The notes under the pieces: model-generated
The model's input: only the letters and a program-made list of their open reading frames with translations
The model's database searches: none
Told to the model about the DNA's origin: nothing
Shown here: positions 17,726-27,607 of the stretch, in pieces
Layout of the letters: each line of letters begins with the position of its first letter
Numbering within the stretch: the stretch's first letter is position 1
From: Acidimicrobiia bacterium
GTDB lineage: Bacteria > Actinomycetota > Acidimicrobiia > IMCC26256 > DASPTH01
DNA length: 64,000 nt
Assembly (NCBI GenBank): GCA_040880805.1
Contig: JBBDHW010000054.1
Coordinates: forward strand, 1-64,000
Reading direction: 5' to 3'
Translations under genes and position numbers: made by a program

Positions 17726-19293
17726 CGCCTGGCCTCGCTCATCAGGACCCAGCCGAGGTGGTTGCGTACAAGCGCGCCCGGTGGTGGGGAGACACGACCG
17801 TCGGTGACTACGTCGCCCGGTGGGCAGGCGAGCAGCCGGATGCCACCGCGTTCGCGGCCGGGAACCACAGGATGTCCTGGGCCGAGTACGACACGCGCAC
17901 GACTCGACTCGGTGGAGCGTTGATGGCCACCGGGATGCGACGCGACGCGCGTGTGGCGGTGCTGCTCCCCGACGGTGCCGCCGTCCACGTTGCGTTCGTC
18001 GCCGCCGAGCGCGCGGGCCTCACCGTGGTCGGTATCGGCCACCGCGCCGGCGAGGCCGAGCTCCGCCACCTACTTGGGGCGACCGGCGCGGAGGCGATCG
18101 TCGTGCATGCCGACGACGAGAATCGTGTGCCGGCTGCGACCGACCTCGCCCGGCTCGTCGTCGACCGTGACGGCCGGTGCGAGTACGCCACACCGAGCGT
18201 CGACGCACAAGCCCTGGCTACGAGGAGCCTGGGCGCGGATGAGCTGTTCCTCGTGAATTCCACGTCGGGCACGACCGGGCTCCCCAAGTGCGTGATGCAC
18301 AACCAGAACCGGTGGATGTACTTCCACCAGCTCGCGGCCGCCGCCGGAAAGTTCACGAGCGACGACGTATTCTTCAGCGCGCTCCCCGCGCCGTTCGGGT
18401 TCGGGTTGTGGACCTCGCACGTCACGCCCACGGTGCTCGGGTGCACCACCGTCGTCCAGGAACGCTTCGACGCCGACGAAGCGCTGCGCGCGATCGAGCG
18501 CGAGCACGTCAGCGTGCTCGCGTGTGTGAGCACGCAGTTCCTGATGATGCTGAACTCGCCCGAGCTCGAACGACTCGACCTCAGCTCACTGCGATGCATG
18601 TTCACGGGTGGGGAAGCCGTTCCCGAGGAGCGCGCCGCGCGCTTCGAGGACGTCACCGGTGCGCGGGTTCTGCAGTTCTACGGTTCGAACGAGACTGGCG
18701 CGCTCAGCCGCACGACTATGGACGACGACCGCGAGCACCGGTTGCACACGGCGGGGCGGGTCATTCCCGAGATGCAGGTGCGGCTGATCGACGACGACGG
18801 GCGCGACATCACCGAGCCCGACGTTCCCGGCAACCCGGTCTGCAAGGGCCCCGCGACGTGCTTCGGCTACCTCGACGACGACCGCGCCAACGACGAGCTC
18901 TTCACCAACGACGGGTGGATGCGAATCGGTGACGTGTGCGAGATCGACGCCGACGGCTACCTGCGCGTGGTCGGCCGCACCTCCGACATCATCATCCGGG
19001 GTGGCAAGAACCTCAGTGCGCCCGCGATCGAGGCCGCGGCGGCTGAGCACCCGGCGATCGCGGTCGCGGCGGTCGTGGCGATGCCCGACGAGATCTTCGG
19101 CGAGCGGGTCTGTCTGTACGCGGAGCTCCGAACCGACACCGCGCTCGAGCTCGCCGACGTCGTGGAGTTCCTCGCCGAGCGCGGTGTGTCGCGCGAATGG
19201 CTCCCCGAACGGCTCGTGGTGCTCGACGCGCTCCCCCGCGCGTCCGGAGGCAAGGTCGCCAAAGGCGAGCTCCGCGCCCGGCGGGGCAGGTAG
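17722..19293 (+). CDS. AMP-dependent acyl-CoA synthetase
   Basis: A 523-residue ANL-family ligase. The P-loop is NSTSGTTGLPKCVM, followed by QFYGSNETGALSRT, the hinge GRTSDIIIRGGKN and the catalytic-lysine motif LPRASGGKVAKGEL. It should activate a carboxylic acid to its CoA thioester. TTG at 17722 overlaps the SpoU stop (TTGA), so this metabolic gene appears translationally linked to RNA-methylation genes. GTG at 17758 is a possible alternative start. The acyl substrate cannot be read from sequence. Confidence 0.88.
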   Translation: MTPGLAHQDPAEVVAYKRARWWGDTTVGDYVARWAGEQPDATAFAAGNHRMSWAEYDTRTTRLGGALMATGMRRDARVAVLLPDGAAVHVAFVAAERAGLTVVGIGHRAGEAELRHLLGATGAEAIVVHADDENRVPAATDLARLVVDRDGRCEYATPSVDAQALATRSLGADELFLVNSTSGTTGLPKCVMHNQNRWMYFHQLAAAAGKFTSDDVFFSALPAPFGFGLWTSHVTPTVLGCTTVVQERFDADEALRAIEREHVSVLACVSTQFLMMLNSPELERLDLSSLRCMFTGGEAVPEERAARFEDVTGARVLQFYGSNETGALSRTTMDDDREHRLHTAGRVIPEMQVRLIDDDGRDITEPDVPGNPVCKGPATCFGYLDDDRANDELFTNDGWMRIGDVCEIDADGYLRVVGRTSDIIIRGGKNLSAPAIEAAAAEHPAIAVAAVVAMPDEIFGERVCLYAELRTDTALELADVVEFLAERGVSREWLPERLVVLDALPRASGGKVAKGELRARRGR

Positions 19294-19427
19294 GTCCGCA
19301 CCGCGCGAGAGTCCGCCGTCTCTGAATCCAGCCCAAGGATGATCCGATCCACTACCTCGCCCTACTTGTCGGGACGCTGCTCACACTGACGAGCGGTTGG
19401 TGTCTGTCGTCGACACTCGACTCTCGT

Positions 19428-21254
19428 TTGGAGAGGCTGCTCGCGACGCTCGTGGCTGCCGTAGCTCAGATCGTGGCCACGCTGCTGTTCGCGGGGCTCG
19501 TGCTCCGCTCTCTGTCGACGGCGACCGTCCTCCTCGTGAACGGTGTCGTGACCGGCGCGGCGATCTCCATCGCGGCGCGCTCCGCCGACCTTCCGCGGCG
19601 CGTGTACCGCGAGTGGGCGGCGATGCGCAACGTCAGGGTGAGGCCCACCTCTCTTCGCGACGCCTGGGCGTGGGTGCTCGGCGTGGCGGTCGTCATCGAG
19701 ACGGCGTACCTCGCGCTCGCCGCGTATGTGTTGCCGTCCGCGGCCTGGGACGCCATGACGTATCACCTCGTCGCGGTCGCATCGTGGATCCGCGGCGACA
19801 GAATCTTGATCACGCCACTGCGGTTGTTTGCGAACGTCTATCCGATGAATGGCGAGCTGACCTTTCTCTGGGTGGCATCACTGACCCGGAGCGACTTGCT
19901 CGTCGACTTGCCCCAGCTCGCGTTCGCGATCATCGGCGCGATCGCGGTGGCCGCCATCGCGCGCACGGTTGGCGTGTCGAAGTCCGGCGCCATTGTGGCG
20001 GCAAGCCTGTACCTGCTCACGCCGATCGTGCTCGCTCAAGCCACCAGTGATTATGTCGATCTCGTGCTACCCGGCTTGTTCCTCGCCGGCTTCGCGTTTC
20101 TCCTGCGCTACCTGCTCGCGGAGAACCAGGACGGTGACATGCAAGCCGCTCTCGCGCGTCGCCCTGCCACCCAACTGGTCTTCGCAGGTGTCGCGTGCGG
20201 ACTGGCAGTTGGCTCCAAGTCGACCGGCGCGCTGTACGGCGCAGTGGCGGCGCTCGTCCTGGTCGGCAATCTCGTGTGGTGGCGGCGCCGGCGGCAACTG
20301 TCGTGGCGCGCGTGCGGCATTCGGTTGACGGCGTTCCTGTTGCCGATCGTCGCGCTGGGGTCGTTCTGGTACGTACGCACCTGGGTCGAATACGGAACTC
20401 CCACCTACCCGTACAGCGTCTCGGTGGCAGGCGTCGAAGTGTTCAGCGGCGTCGACCCGTCGTCGGTGAACGTGCCTCCGGACGCGATCCGCAAGTATTC
20501 GGGCCCTCTTCGCACACTCGCGTCGTGGGCTCACCTGACCAGTGGCTACACGTACGACCAGCGGCTCGACGGCTTGGGTCCGCAGTGGCTCCTCTTGGAA
20601 TTGCCTGCGCTCGTGCTCTTCGCGGTCTACTGCGCGTTGCGCCGACGGTTGCTCTTCTTCAACTTCGTGTTGCCGTTCACGGTGATCGTTGCGCTGACGC
20701 CGTCGAATTGGTGGTCGCGGCTCACCGTGCTCCTCGTTGCCCCCGGAGCCGTTGCCCTGGTGTTCCTCATCGAGCAGATACGGCGACGGTCGATTGTCCT
20801 CCTGCTGGAGGCAGCCACCATTGTGCTGGTCGTGGCAGGCTGTGCGCTCTCCGCCAAACGCATCACGGTCCTCCAGCACTCGTTCCCGGCGGCAACCGTG
20901 CTCCCCGATGCAACCAAACCTCGGAGCGAGCGGACGCTGGGCAAGCTCGTCTTGCCGGAGTACGGATGGACCGACACCGTGCCCCGCAACTCGCGCATCG
21001 GCGTCGATCCGATCGACGTGCCGAACAACTTCCTGTTCCCGCTGTTCGGCACCGACTTCCGAAATGAAGTGATCGCGCTCTCGACTCGAGATCTCACCTC
21101 CGACTCTCTGCGAACCACGTTGCAGCGCTCACACATCGACTACTTCGTCACGCGCAAACACAGCCCACGCGACGACATCGCGAAGGCGAATCCCCAAGCA
21201 TTGGAGCCGGTCTCGGCGGTTGGCGACCTGCGGGTGTACCGGGTACGCGTCTAG
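19428..21254 (+). CDS. Polytopic membrane glycosyltransferase-like protein (GT-C fold)
   Basis: About 608 residues with many hydrophobic helices. An early DAMTYHLVAVASWI loop, followed by NVYPMNGELTFLW, resembles the acidic first loop of GT39/GT83-type enzymes that use polyprenyl-phosphate sugars. A soluble C-terminal part follows the last helix near residue 470. The first usable codon is TTG 19428. The frame is open back to 19326 and reads a membrane-like segment (HYLALLVGTLLTL), but no ATG, GTG or TTG lies there, so the true 5' end is uncertain. Role: probable envelope glycan assembly. Confidence 0.7.
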   Translation: MERLLATLVAAVAQIVATLLFAGLVLRSLSTATVLLVNGVVTGAAISIAARSADLPRRVYREWAAMRNVRVRPTSLRDAWAWVLGVAVVIETAYLALAAYVLPSAAWDAMTYHLVAVASWIRGDRILITPLRLFANVYPMNGELTFLWVASLTRSDLLVDLPQLAFAIIGAIAVAAIARTVGVSKSGAIVAASLYLLTPIVLAQATSDYVDLVLPGLFLAGFAFLLRYLLAENQDGDMQAALARRPATQLVFAGVACGLAVGSKSTGALYGAVAALVLVGNLVWWRRRRQLSWRACGIRLTAFLLPIVALGSFWYVRTWVEYGTPTYPYSVSVAGVEVFSGVDPSSVNVPPDAIRKYSGPLRTLASWAHLTSGYTYDQRLDGLGPQWLLLELPALVLFAVYCALRRRLLFFNFVLPFTVIVALTPSNWWSRLTVLLVAPGAVALVFLIEQIRRRSIVLLLEAATIVLVVAGCALSAKRITVLQHSFPAATVLPDATKPRSERTLGKLVLPEYGWTDTVPRNSRIGVDPIDVPNNFLFPLFGTDFRNEVIALSTRDLTSDSLRTTLQRSHIDYFVTRKHSPRDDIAKANPQALEPVSAVGDLRVYRVRV

Positions 21255-21350
21255 TCGGCTGCTCGATCTACCCCGCCGCTCGCCGCGCTTGTCGGCTGGG
21301 CGCAGCCGTCGTCGTATCCTTGCGGTTCACGAACGACCGGGGGGCAAGCG

Positions 21351-24050
21351 ATGCCGGCACGGGAAACGGTAAGCCCACGAATCGGCGACCTTGCCGCGTC
21401 GCTCGGGTGGGATCGCAATCACCTGCTGCCCCACGTGGACTTCACGATCCCGGAGGCGATGACCGAGATCGCCCGTCAAATCCCCGACCGGATCGCGATC
21501 GAGACCGGCGACGAGCGCGTCACCTACGCCGACGTCGTGGCACGCGCCAACCAGGTCGCCAACGCTCTCCTCGACCGCGAGCCCGACCCCACCACGCCCA
21601 TCGCGCTGCTCTGCGGTCACGGCGTCGAGCCCATCGTCGCCATCTGCGGCGTGCTCCACGCCGGGCTCATCGGCGCGCCGACCGACGCACGCGAACCTGC
21701 AGAGCGTCTCCAACGTCTGATCGACGCGAGCGGCGCCCAGCTCGTGGTCACCGCCCGCGAGCACGTCGAGCTCGCGAGCGGCCTCGTCGGGAACGACAAG
21801 GTCGTCGTGCTCGACGAGATCGACCCTTACGGCACCGATGCACCAAGCGTCGAGGTCCCCGACGACCACCCGGGGCTCGTGCTGTTCACATCAGGCTCCA
21901 CCGGCATACCCAAGGGCGTGATCGGCGGCCACCGCGACATCGTGGCGCGCTCGGTCCGCACGGGCGTGCGCGACGGCGTGAGGCTCGGCGAACGGCACGC
22001 GCTCACCACGTCGTTCGGCTTCACCGCGGCCGAGTTCCGCATCTTCGCGGTGTTCCTCAATGGCGCGACGTTGTGCACGTACGACCTCCGCACCCGCGGC
22101 CCGCGCGAGCTCCCGGACTGGGTGCGCCGGGAGCAGATCGCCGTGGTCTCGTTCGTGCCGTCCACCCTGCGGACGCTCGCCGACGTCATACCGCCGGGCA
22201 CGATGGGCTGCGTCCGCAAGGTCGGGTTCAGTGCGGAGACGCTGTACTTCCGCGACGTCCGCATCGCCCGCCCGTTGTTCGGCCCGGACACCGTCCTGCG
22301 CAACTCCCTCGGGTCGACGGAGGCGGGTTCGCTCGCGCGTTACGACATTCCGGCCGACGCCGACTCCCAAGAGGGCCCCGTACCCGTGGGCACCGTTGCC
22401 GACGACGTCGAGGTGCGCGTCGTCGACGAGGACGACCAGCCGGTAGCCGACGGCGAGATCGGCCGCCTCGTCGTCCTGCGCTGGGGCCGCTTGGCGCTCG
22501 GCTACTGGAACGATCCGGAGCTGACCCGCCGGTACTTCTTCAACGAGCCCGACGGCCGTCGCGGCTTCCGTACGCCCGATTCCGGTCGCTGGCGCGACGA
22601 CGGGCTGCTCGAGCACGTCGGCCGCATGGACTCGCGCGTGAAGGTGCACGGTGCGATGGTCGCGACGAGCGAGGTCGAGGTGGCGCTCATCTCCCTGCCC
22701 GACGTGGCCGACGCCGCGGTGATCGCGGTTCCGGGTGACGACGGCGGAACGCGACTCGTCGCCTACGTGGTCGCACGCCGCGGTGCCGCACTGAGCGCCT
22801 GGAAGCTCCGGCGCGACCTCGCGGAGCGCCTTTCGAGCACGTCGGTGCCCAGCGCGTTCGTCGCCGTCGACGTCCTGCCCCGGACCGTGCGCGACAAGAT
22901 CGACCGGACGGCGCTGCCGGCGCCGCCACCCACCGTGCGGCCGCGGCCCTACCGCGAGCCCACCAGCGACGGCCAGGACCTCGCCGCCATCTTCGCGGGC
23001 ATCCTGGGTGTCGAGCGGGTGGGTCTCGACGACGACTTCTTCGACCTCGGTGGCGATTCGCTGGGGGTTGTCGAGCTCCTCGCCGCGATCGCCGAGCGTT
23101 TCTCGGTCGACATCCCCGCGTCCACCATCCTGGAGGCGCCCACGGTCGCGAAGCTGTCGCTACGACTGTCGTACCGACGACCGTCCGACGCGTCACCGGT
23201 GGTCACGTTGCGGTCGGACGCTCCGGGTAGCCCCTTCTTCTGTGTCGCCGGCGCGGGATCGCCCGCGATCGGGCTGCGCGGTCTGTCTCGAGCGATGAGC
23301 AACCACAACTTCTCCGCGATCCAGGCGCGAGGCCTCGAGGAACGCGCTATCCCCGATCACAGCATTCGTGCCGCCGCCCGTCGCAACATCGCGGCGATGC
23401 GCGCAGCACAACCGACCGGGCCGTACGCCATTGGCGGCTACTCCTACGGTGGTCTCGTCGCGTTCGAGATGGCGTGCCAGCTGCGAGCAGCACGCCAAGA
23501 CGTGTCGCTCCTCGTGGTCCTCGACACGAGCGCGCCGATCAGCGTGCACAGCGTCACGAACCGCGTGCGGGCCCGCAGCACCGCGCTGAAAGCCGCCGCG
23601 CCGTCTCCACCCTTGCGGCGTGCCGCGGTGGTCGCCGTTCGCGGCGCCCGGTTCGCGGTCAAGTCCGCGTATGCGCACGCCGAGCGACGGATCTCGCTCA
23701 CGAGCGCGGGCTGGCTGCCGCGCCGCGGCTACCACCAGTACAACTTGTTCCTGCGGCTCAACGCTCGCATGGCACACGAGTACAAGCCGTCCGGCATCTT
23801 CGACGGTCCGGCGCTGATCGTGCGTGGCGACATCCCCGACGGTATTCCGGCCGGCTTGGAGTTGGAGGAGAAGCCGGACCCGGGGCGTCGAGCGCTACCC
23901 GACCTCGGGTGGTCGAAGCTCGTCACCGGTCCGATCACCGTCGCCGAAGTGTCCGCCGACCACCAGGGCCTCACGCGAGAACCCGCGGTAAACCAGGTTG
24001 CTGCACACATCGCCGCCGCGGTCGGCTCACAGGGAGAGCACTATGGATGA
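21351..24050 (+). CDS. A-T-TE NRPS-like synthetase (third copy)
   Basis: An 899-residue paralog of the gene at 878. The A domain has VLFTSGSTGIPKGVI, RNSLGSTEAGS, LGYWNDPELT and LPRTVRDKIDR. The carrier motif FFDLGGDSL has its Ser at about 570, and the thioesterase elbow GGYSYGG has its Ser at about 698. The amino-group-binding region reads SFGFTAAEF, again without the usual Asp. ATG at 21351 follows a run of six G. It heads an operon of seven genes in which an alpha/beta hydrolase, a thiolase-like protein, an acyl-CoA ligase and an exporter follow almost without gaps. The product is unknown. Confidence 0.9.
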   Translation: MPARETVSPRIGDLAASLGWDRNHLLPHVDFTIPEAMTEIARQIPDRIAIETGDERVTYADVVARANQVANALLDREPDPTTPIALLCGHGVEPIVAICGVLHAGLIGAPTDAREPAERLQRLIDASGAQLVVTAREHVELASGLVGNDKVVVLDEIDPYGTDAPSVEVPDDHPGLVLFTSGSTGIPKGVIGGHRDIVARSVRTGVRDGVRLGERHALTTSFGFTAAEFRIFAVFLNGATLCTYDLRTRGPRELPDWVRREQIAVVSFVPSTLRTLADVIPPGTMGCVRKVGFSAETLYFRDVRIARPLFGPDTVLRNSLGSTEAGSLARYDIPADADSQEGPVPVGTVADDVEVRVVDEDDQPVADGEIGRLVVLRWGRLALGYWNDPELTRRYFFNEPDGRRGFRTPDSGRWRDDGLLEHVGRMDSRVKVHGAMVATSEVEVALISLPDVADAAVIAVPGDDGGTRLVAYVVARRGAALSAWKLRRDLAERLSSTSVPSAFVAVDVLPRTVRDKIDRTALPAPPPTVRPRPYREPTSDGQDLAAIFAGILGVERVGLDDDFFDLGGDSLGVVELLAAIAERFSVDIPASTILEAPTVAKLSLRLSYRRPSDASPVVTLRSDAPGSPFFCVAGAGSPAIGLRGLSRAMSNHNFSAIQARGLEERAIPDHSIRAAARRNIAAMRAAQPTGPYAIGGYSYGGLVAFEMACQLRAARQDVSLLVVLDTSAPISVHSVTNRVRARSTALKAAAPSPPLRRAAVVAVRGARFAVKSAYAHAERRISLTSAGWLPRRGYHQYNLFLRLNARMAHEYKPSGIFDGPALIVRGDIPDGIPAGLELEEKPDPGRRALPDLGWSKLVTGPITVAEVSADHQGLTREPAVNQVAAHIAAAVGSQGEHYG

Positions 24051-26055
24051 CCCATTCTTCGGGCCCGCGTTTGTCGATGTCGACGAGTGGCGCGACACGC
24101 CGGTGCGGCACCGTCACGTGCACGGCGGCTTCGACGGCACCGACACCCGCTTCTCCTTCTACTTCCCACCGGCCGAACAGTGGGAGGGCCGGCTGCTCCA
24201 GACCCTCGAAGGTGGCAACGGCGGTCACGAGAACACCGCCGCTTCGCCGTTCGGGCACGGCGCCGGGGGTGGGATCGGCTTCGCTTTGGCGAGCGGCTGC
24301 TATCTGGTCGAGTCCAACCAGGGACACTTCGGCGACGACATGCGGATCCTGCTCCGCGAGCCGACCGTCGGCGCCTACCGCGCCAGCGCTCAGTCGGCGC
24401 GCTACTCGTGGGTGATCGCGGAGGAGATGTACGGCTCCGCGCCACACCACGGCTACGTCTTCGGCGGCAGCGGTGGCTCCGCGCGGTGTCTGCTCTGCCT
24501 CGAGAACTGCCCCGACGTGTGGCAGGGCGCGGTGCCGTTCATCATGGGCCACTCCACCTCGTGGTCGTTGGGGTTCTCCGTGCAAGCTCATGCCGCGCGC
24601 GTGCTCGGTACGAAGATGGCCGACGTGATCGACGCGGTCGAGCCCGGCGGGAGCGGCACGCCGTTCGACGACCTGAGCACCGAACAGCGCGAGGCACTCG
24701 CCGCCATGTACCGCGCCGGCTTCCCGCGCGGCGCCGAGGCGTCGTTCGGTACGTCGGGTTACGCGGGAACGTTCGCGTCGCACATCTCCGCGCTCGAGAA
24801 ACACGACCCCACGTACATCGACGACTTCTGGAGCGTGCCCGGGTACATGGGCGCCGACGGCCAGCTCGCCACGAGCCTCATCGAGGAGAAGACCACCGTC
24901 ACTCGCGTCGTGACCGCGGCGGACCTCGCGGCCACCGGTGATCCGCGCGGCCGCATGCTCCTGATGTTCTCCGGCTCCGTGCCCGAACGGCAAGCGGGTG
25001 GCGGCGCGGGTGACGCGCGGGCAGGCGTGGTGCTCGACGGGATGGAACCCTCGGTGATGGTGGGCGCGGCCATGCAGTTCGTGACCGGGAACGCCGCCGG
25101 CCGCAAGCTGTTCTGCACCGGCGCGGTGGGCGACATGCTGCTCGGCGGTGCGGGGACCGGTGAGCGCTTCGAGGGCGTGGCACCCGGCGACGAGGTGCTC
25201 GTCGACAACCGCGAGTACCTCGCGTACACCTACTTCCACCGGCACCAGGTAGACGCGAACGCGCCCGAGTACGCACAATTCCGCGTCGACGGCCGCCCGT
25301 TGTACCCGCAGCGGGAGAAGAACTTCGCGCGTTCGGGGCTCCTGTCGGGTGGGACGCCGCGCGGTACCTTCACCGGCAAGATGATCGTGGTGCAGAACGC
25401 GCACGACGCCGCCTGCTGGCCGAACGCGGCGATCTCGTACCGCCGCGCGGTGGAGCGCAACGTGGGCGCTGCTCTCAGCGACCATTACCGCCTGTGGTTC
25501 AACGAGCACGCCGCGCACCTGCCGGCCTCGTTCAACCCCGTCGGTGAGCCGCCGGTACCCACGACACGGCTGATCGACTACGGCGGATCGCTCGAACAGG
25601 CGCTGCGCGACCTCATGGAGTGGGTCGAGGACGGCACCCCACCGCCGGCCGAGACCGGCTACATCCTCGACACCGATCAGCGCCTCACGCTCGCGCCCTC
25701 GGCCGCCGAGCGCGGCGGCGTACAGCCGGTCGTGCGCGCGTCGGCGAACGGGGCCGTGGGGGCGAACGTGGCGGTCGGCGAGCCGGTCACGCTCGCAGTC
25801 GTTGCCGACGCGCCTCCGGGTGGCGGCACGATCATCCGCGCCGAGTGGGACTTCGACGGCACCGGTGCGTTCGGGTTCGTGCACGACGAGGTCGACGGTT
25901 CGCGCGCGTCTCTGCAGCTCGCGACCACACACGCGTTCGACGCGCCGGGCACCTACTTCCCGTCGGTGCGCGTCACCGCGCACCGCGACGGCAACGTCGA
26001 CGCTCCGCACTGCCGCCTGGTGAACCTCGGACGCGTCCGCGTCGTCGTGCGCTGA
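24043..26055 (+). CDS. Alpha/beta hydrolase-like protein with C-terminal PKD domain
   Basis: About 670 residues. The N-terminal three quarters resembles tannase-like alpha/beta hydrolases: HGGFDGTDTRFSFYFPP near residue 27, a nucleophile elbow GGSGGS with Ser143, and a late EHAAHLPAS that could hold the catalytic His. The last 100 residues form a PKD-like beta-sandwich (EWDFDGTGAFGF, HAFDAPGTYFPSVRVTAHRDG). There is no signal peptide, unusual for a PKD protein. ATG at 24043 overlaps the A-T-TE stop by eight bases. A close paralog lies at 54602-56587. The likely role is hydrolysis of an ester or thioester in this pathway. Confidence 0.75.
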   Translation: MDDPFFGPAFVDVDEWRDTPVRHRHVHGGFDGTDTRFSFYFPPAEQWEGRLLQTLEGGNGGHENTAASPFGHGAGGGIGFALASGCYLVESNQGHFGDDMRILLREPTVGAYRASAQSARYSWVIAEEMYGSAPHHGYVFGGSGGSARCLLCLENCPDVWQGAVPFIMGHSTSWSLGFSVQAHAARVLGTKMADVIDAVEPGGSGTPFDDLSTEQREALAAMYRAGFPRGAEASFGTSGYAGTFASHISALEKHDPTYIDDFWSVPGYMGADGQLATSLIEEKTTVTRVVTAADLAATGDPRGRMLLMFSGSVPERQAGGGAGDARAGVVLDGMEPSVMVGAAMQFVTGNAAGRKLFCTGAVGDMLLGGAGTGERFEGVAPGDEVLVDNREYLAYTYFHRHQVDANAPEYAQFRVDGRPLYPQREKNFARSGLLSGGTPRGTFTGKMIVVQNAHDAACWPNAAISYRRAVERNVGAALSDHYRLWFNEHAAHLPASFNPVGEPPVPTTRLIDYGGSLEQALRDLMEWVEDGTPPPAETGYILDTDQRLTLAPSAAERGGVQPVVRASANGAVGANVAVGEPVTLAVVADAPPGGGTIIRAEWDFDGTGAFGFVHDEVDGSRASLQLATTHAFDAPGTYFPSVRVTAHRDGNVDAPHCRLVNLGRVRVVVR

Positions 26056-26057
26056 TC

Positions 26058-27218
26058 GTGGCGCGCCCGCTTCGTCGCCCTGCGTTTCTCGGCAACACTG
26101 CGATTACGGGTGTGGGGTTCACCGAGCTCACGAAGGCATCAGGCCGCAGCGTGCTCGACCTCGCCAGCGAAGCGTGTGCGCGCGCGATCGCCGACTCGGG
26201 ACTGTCTGCGCACGAAGTCGACGGTGTCGCGAGCTTCCGTTTCCTCGAGGACTCGGTGCCGGCGCAGGCCGTCGCCACCGCGCTCGGCGCGCCGGGGAGC
26301 AACTGGCTGCTCGACCTCAACCTGGGCGGGCAGGCCCCGTGCTACCTGGTCACGCAAGCGGCGATGGCGGTGCACCTCGGTCTGGCGCGCCACGTCGTCG
26401 TGTACCGGGCGCTCAACGGTCGGAGCGGTGCCCGCGTCGGGACCAACCGCGCCCCGGGTCCCGCCACCGACTTCCGCTACCCGGTCGGACTCACCGCGTA
26501 CGTGCACTACGTCTCGCTGTGGGCGCGTCGCTTCCTGATCGAGACCGGACAATCCGAGGTCGACCTCGCTGCGGTTGCCGTCGCGCAGCGCGCCTGGGCC
26601 GAGCAGAACGACCGCGCATATCTGCGCGCGCCGCACTCGGTCGAAGCGCACCTCGCGGCCCCGTACGTTGCCGAGCCGTTCCGCGTGCCCGACTGCACGA
26701 TCGAGGTCGATGGTGCCTGCGCGATGGTGGTTACCAATCTTGACGCCGCGCGCGACCTGGCGCGTCCACCCGTGGTGTTGGAGGGAACGGCCTACGCCGC
26801 CGGCCGCGGCGCCGGTCTCGACATGGGCGACTCGCTGTTCTGGGAGGACCTGTCGCGCAACTACACGTCGCTGCTCGCCGACGACCTCTGGGGTTCGGCA
26901 GGGCTCACGCCGTCCGACGTCGATCTCGCCCAGATCTACGACTGCTTCACGAGCACGGTGCTGATGGGGCTCGAGGGGCTCGGCCTCGCCGAGCGCGGCG
27001 GTGCGGGCGACTTCGTGAGGCGCGGCGCGCTGCCGGTGAACACCAACGGGGGCCTGCTCTCGGAGGGCTACCTGCACGGCATGAACAGCGTCGCCGAGGC
27101 GGTGCTGCAACTGCAGGGCCGCGGCGGGTCGCGCACCGTGGAAGGCGCGGAGACGTGCGTGGTCACGTCGGGCGCGCTGATGGACGGCTCCGCGCTCGTC
27201 CTGGCCATCGATCGATGA
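26058..27218 (+). CDS. Thiolase-like protein (lipid-transfer/SCP2 type)
   Basis: A 386-residue thiolase-fold protein. AITGVGFTELTKASGRSVLDL starts the fold, IADSGLSAHEVDGVASF follows, and YLHGMNSVAEAV holds the conserved late His. A Cys in LGGQAPCYL lies where thiolases keep the nucleophile, but the usual SACASG context is missing. It resembles the thiolase half of Ltp/ChsH2-type retro-aldolase pairs, and the next gene is the expected DUF35 partner. GTG at 26058 comes three bases after the previous stop. It may cleave or form a C-C bond on a CoA thioester. Confidence 0.82.
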   Translation: MARPLRRPAFLGNTAITGVGFTELTKASGRSVLDLASEACARAIADSGLSAHEVDGVASFRFLEDSVPAQAVATALGAPGSNWLLDLNLGGQAPCYLVTQAAMAVHLGLARHVVVYRALNGRSGARVGTNRAPGPATDFRYPVGLTAYVHYVSLWARRFLIETGQSEVDLAAVAVAQRAWAEQNDRAYLRAPHSVEAHLAAPYVAEPFRVPDCTIEVDGACAMVVTNLDAARDLARPPVVLEGTAYAAGRGAGLDMGDSLFWEDLSRNYTSLLADDLWGSAGLTPSDVDLAQIYDCFTSTVLMGLEGLGLAERGGAGDFVRRGALPVNTNGGLLSEGYLHGMNSVAEAVLQLQGRGGSRTVEGAETCVVTSGALMDGSALVLAIDR

Positions 27219-27607
27219 TTCCTCCTGCCCGCGACGTCGACGCGGCCGAGTTCTGGTCCGCGCTGGAAGAAGGGCAACTGCTGGTGTCGGTGTGCGGCGC
27301 GTGCGGCAACCGCTGGCTGCCGCCGCTCGCCACCTGTCCTCGCTGCGCGTCGCGCGAGGTGACGAGCGCGCCGTCTGCCACGACCGGCGCGCTCTACTCG
27401 TGGACTGTGATCCACATGGCGGCCGATCCCGCGTACGCGGCGGAAACCCCGTACACCGTCGGCCTGGTCGAGCTCGACGACGGCGCTCGCCTGTACGGGC
27501 GCGTCGTCGGTGTCGACCACGACGCCCTGCGCGACGGCTTGCGGCTTCGAGTCGAGATCGACACAGCTCGTGGCCGACCGATCTGGCACTTCGAACGCGA
27601 ACCATGA
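27215..27607 (+). CDS. DUF35 zinc-ribbon/OB-fold protein
   Basis: A 130-residue DUF35 protein. The rubredoxin-like zinc ribbon is CGACGNRWLPPLATCPRC, followed by an OB fold starting GALYSWTVIH. Such proteins bind acyl-CoA and partner with thiolase-like proteins, as in steroid side-chain aldolases. The ATGA overlap with the thiolase-like gene supports a heteromeric complex. Confidence 0.88.
   Translation: MIPPARDVDAAEFWSALEEGQLLVSVCGACGNRWLPPLATCPRCASREVTSAPSATTGALYSWTVIHMAADPAYAAETPYTVGLVELDDGARLYGRVVGVDHDALRDGLRLRVEIDTARGRPIWHFEREP

Noticed and set aside
23971-26010. A 679-codon minus-strand open frame opposite the hydrolase-PKD gene
   Set aside because: No domains are visible. The plus-strand frame has conserved motifs and clean overlaps with its neighbours.
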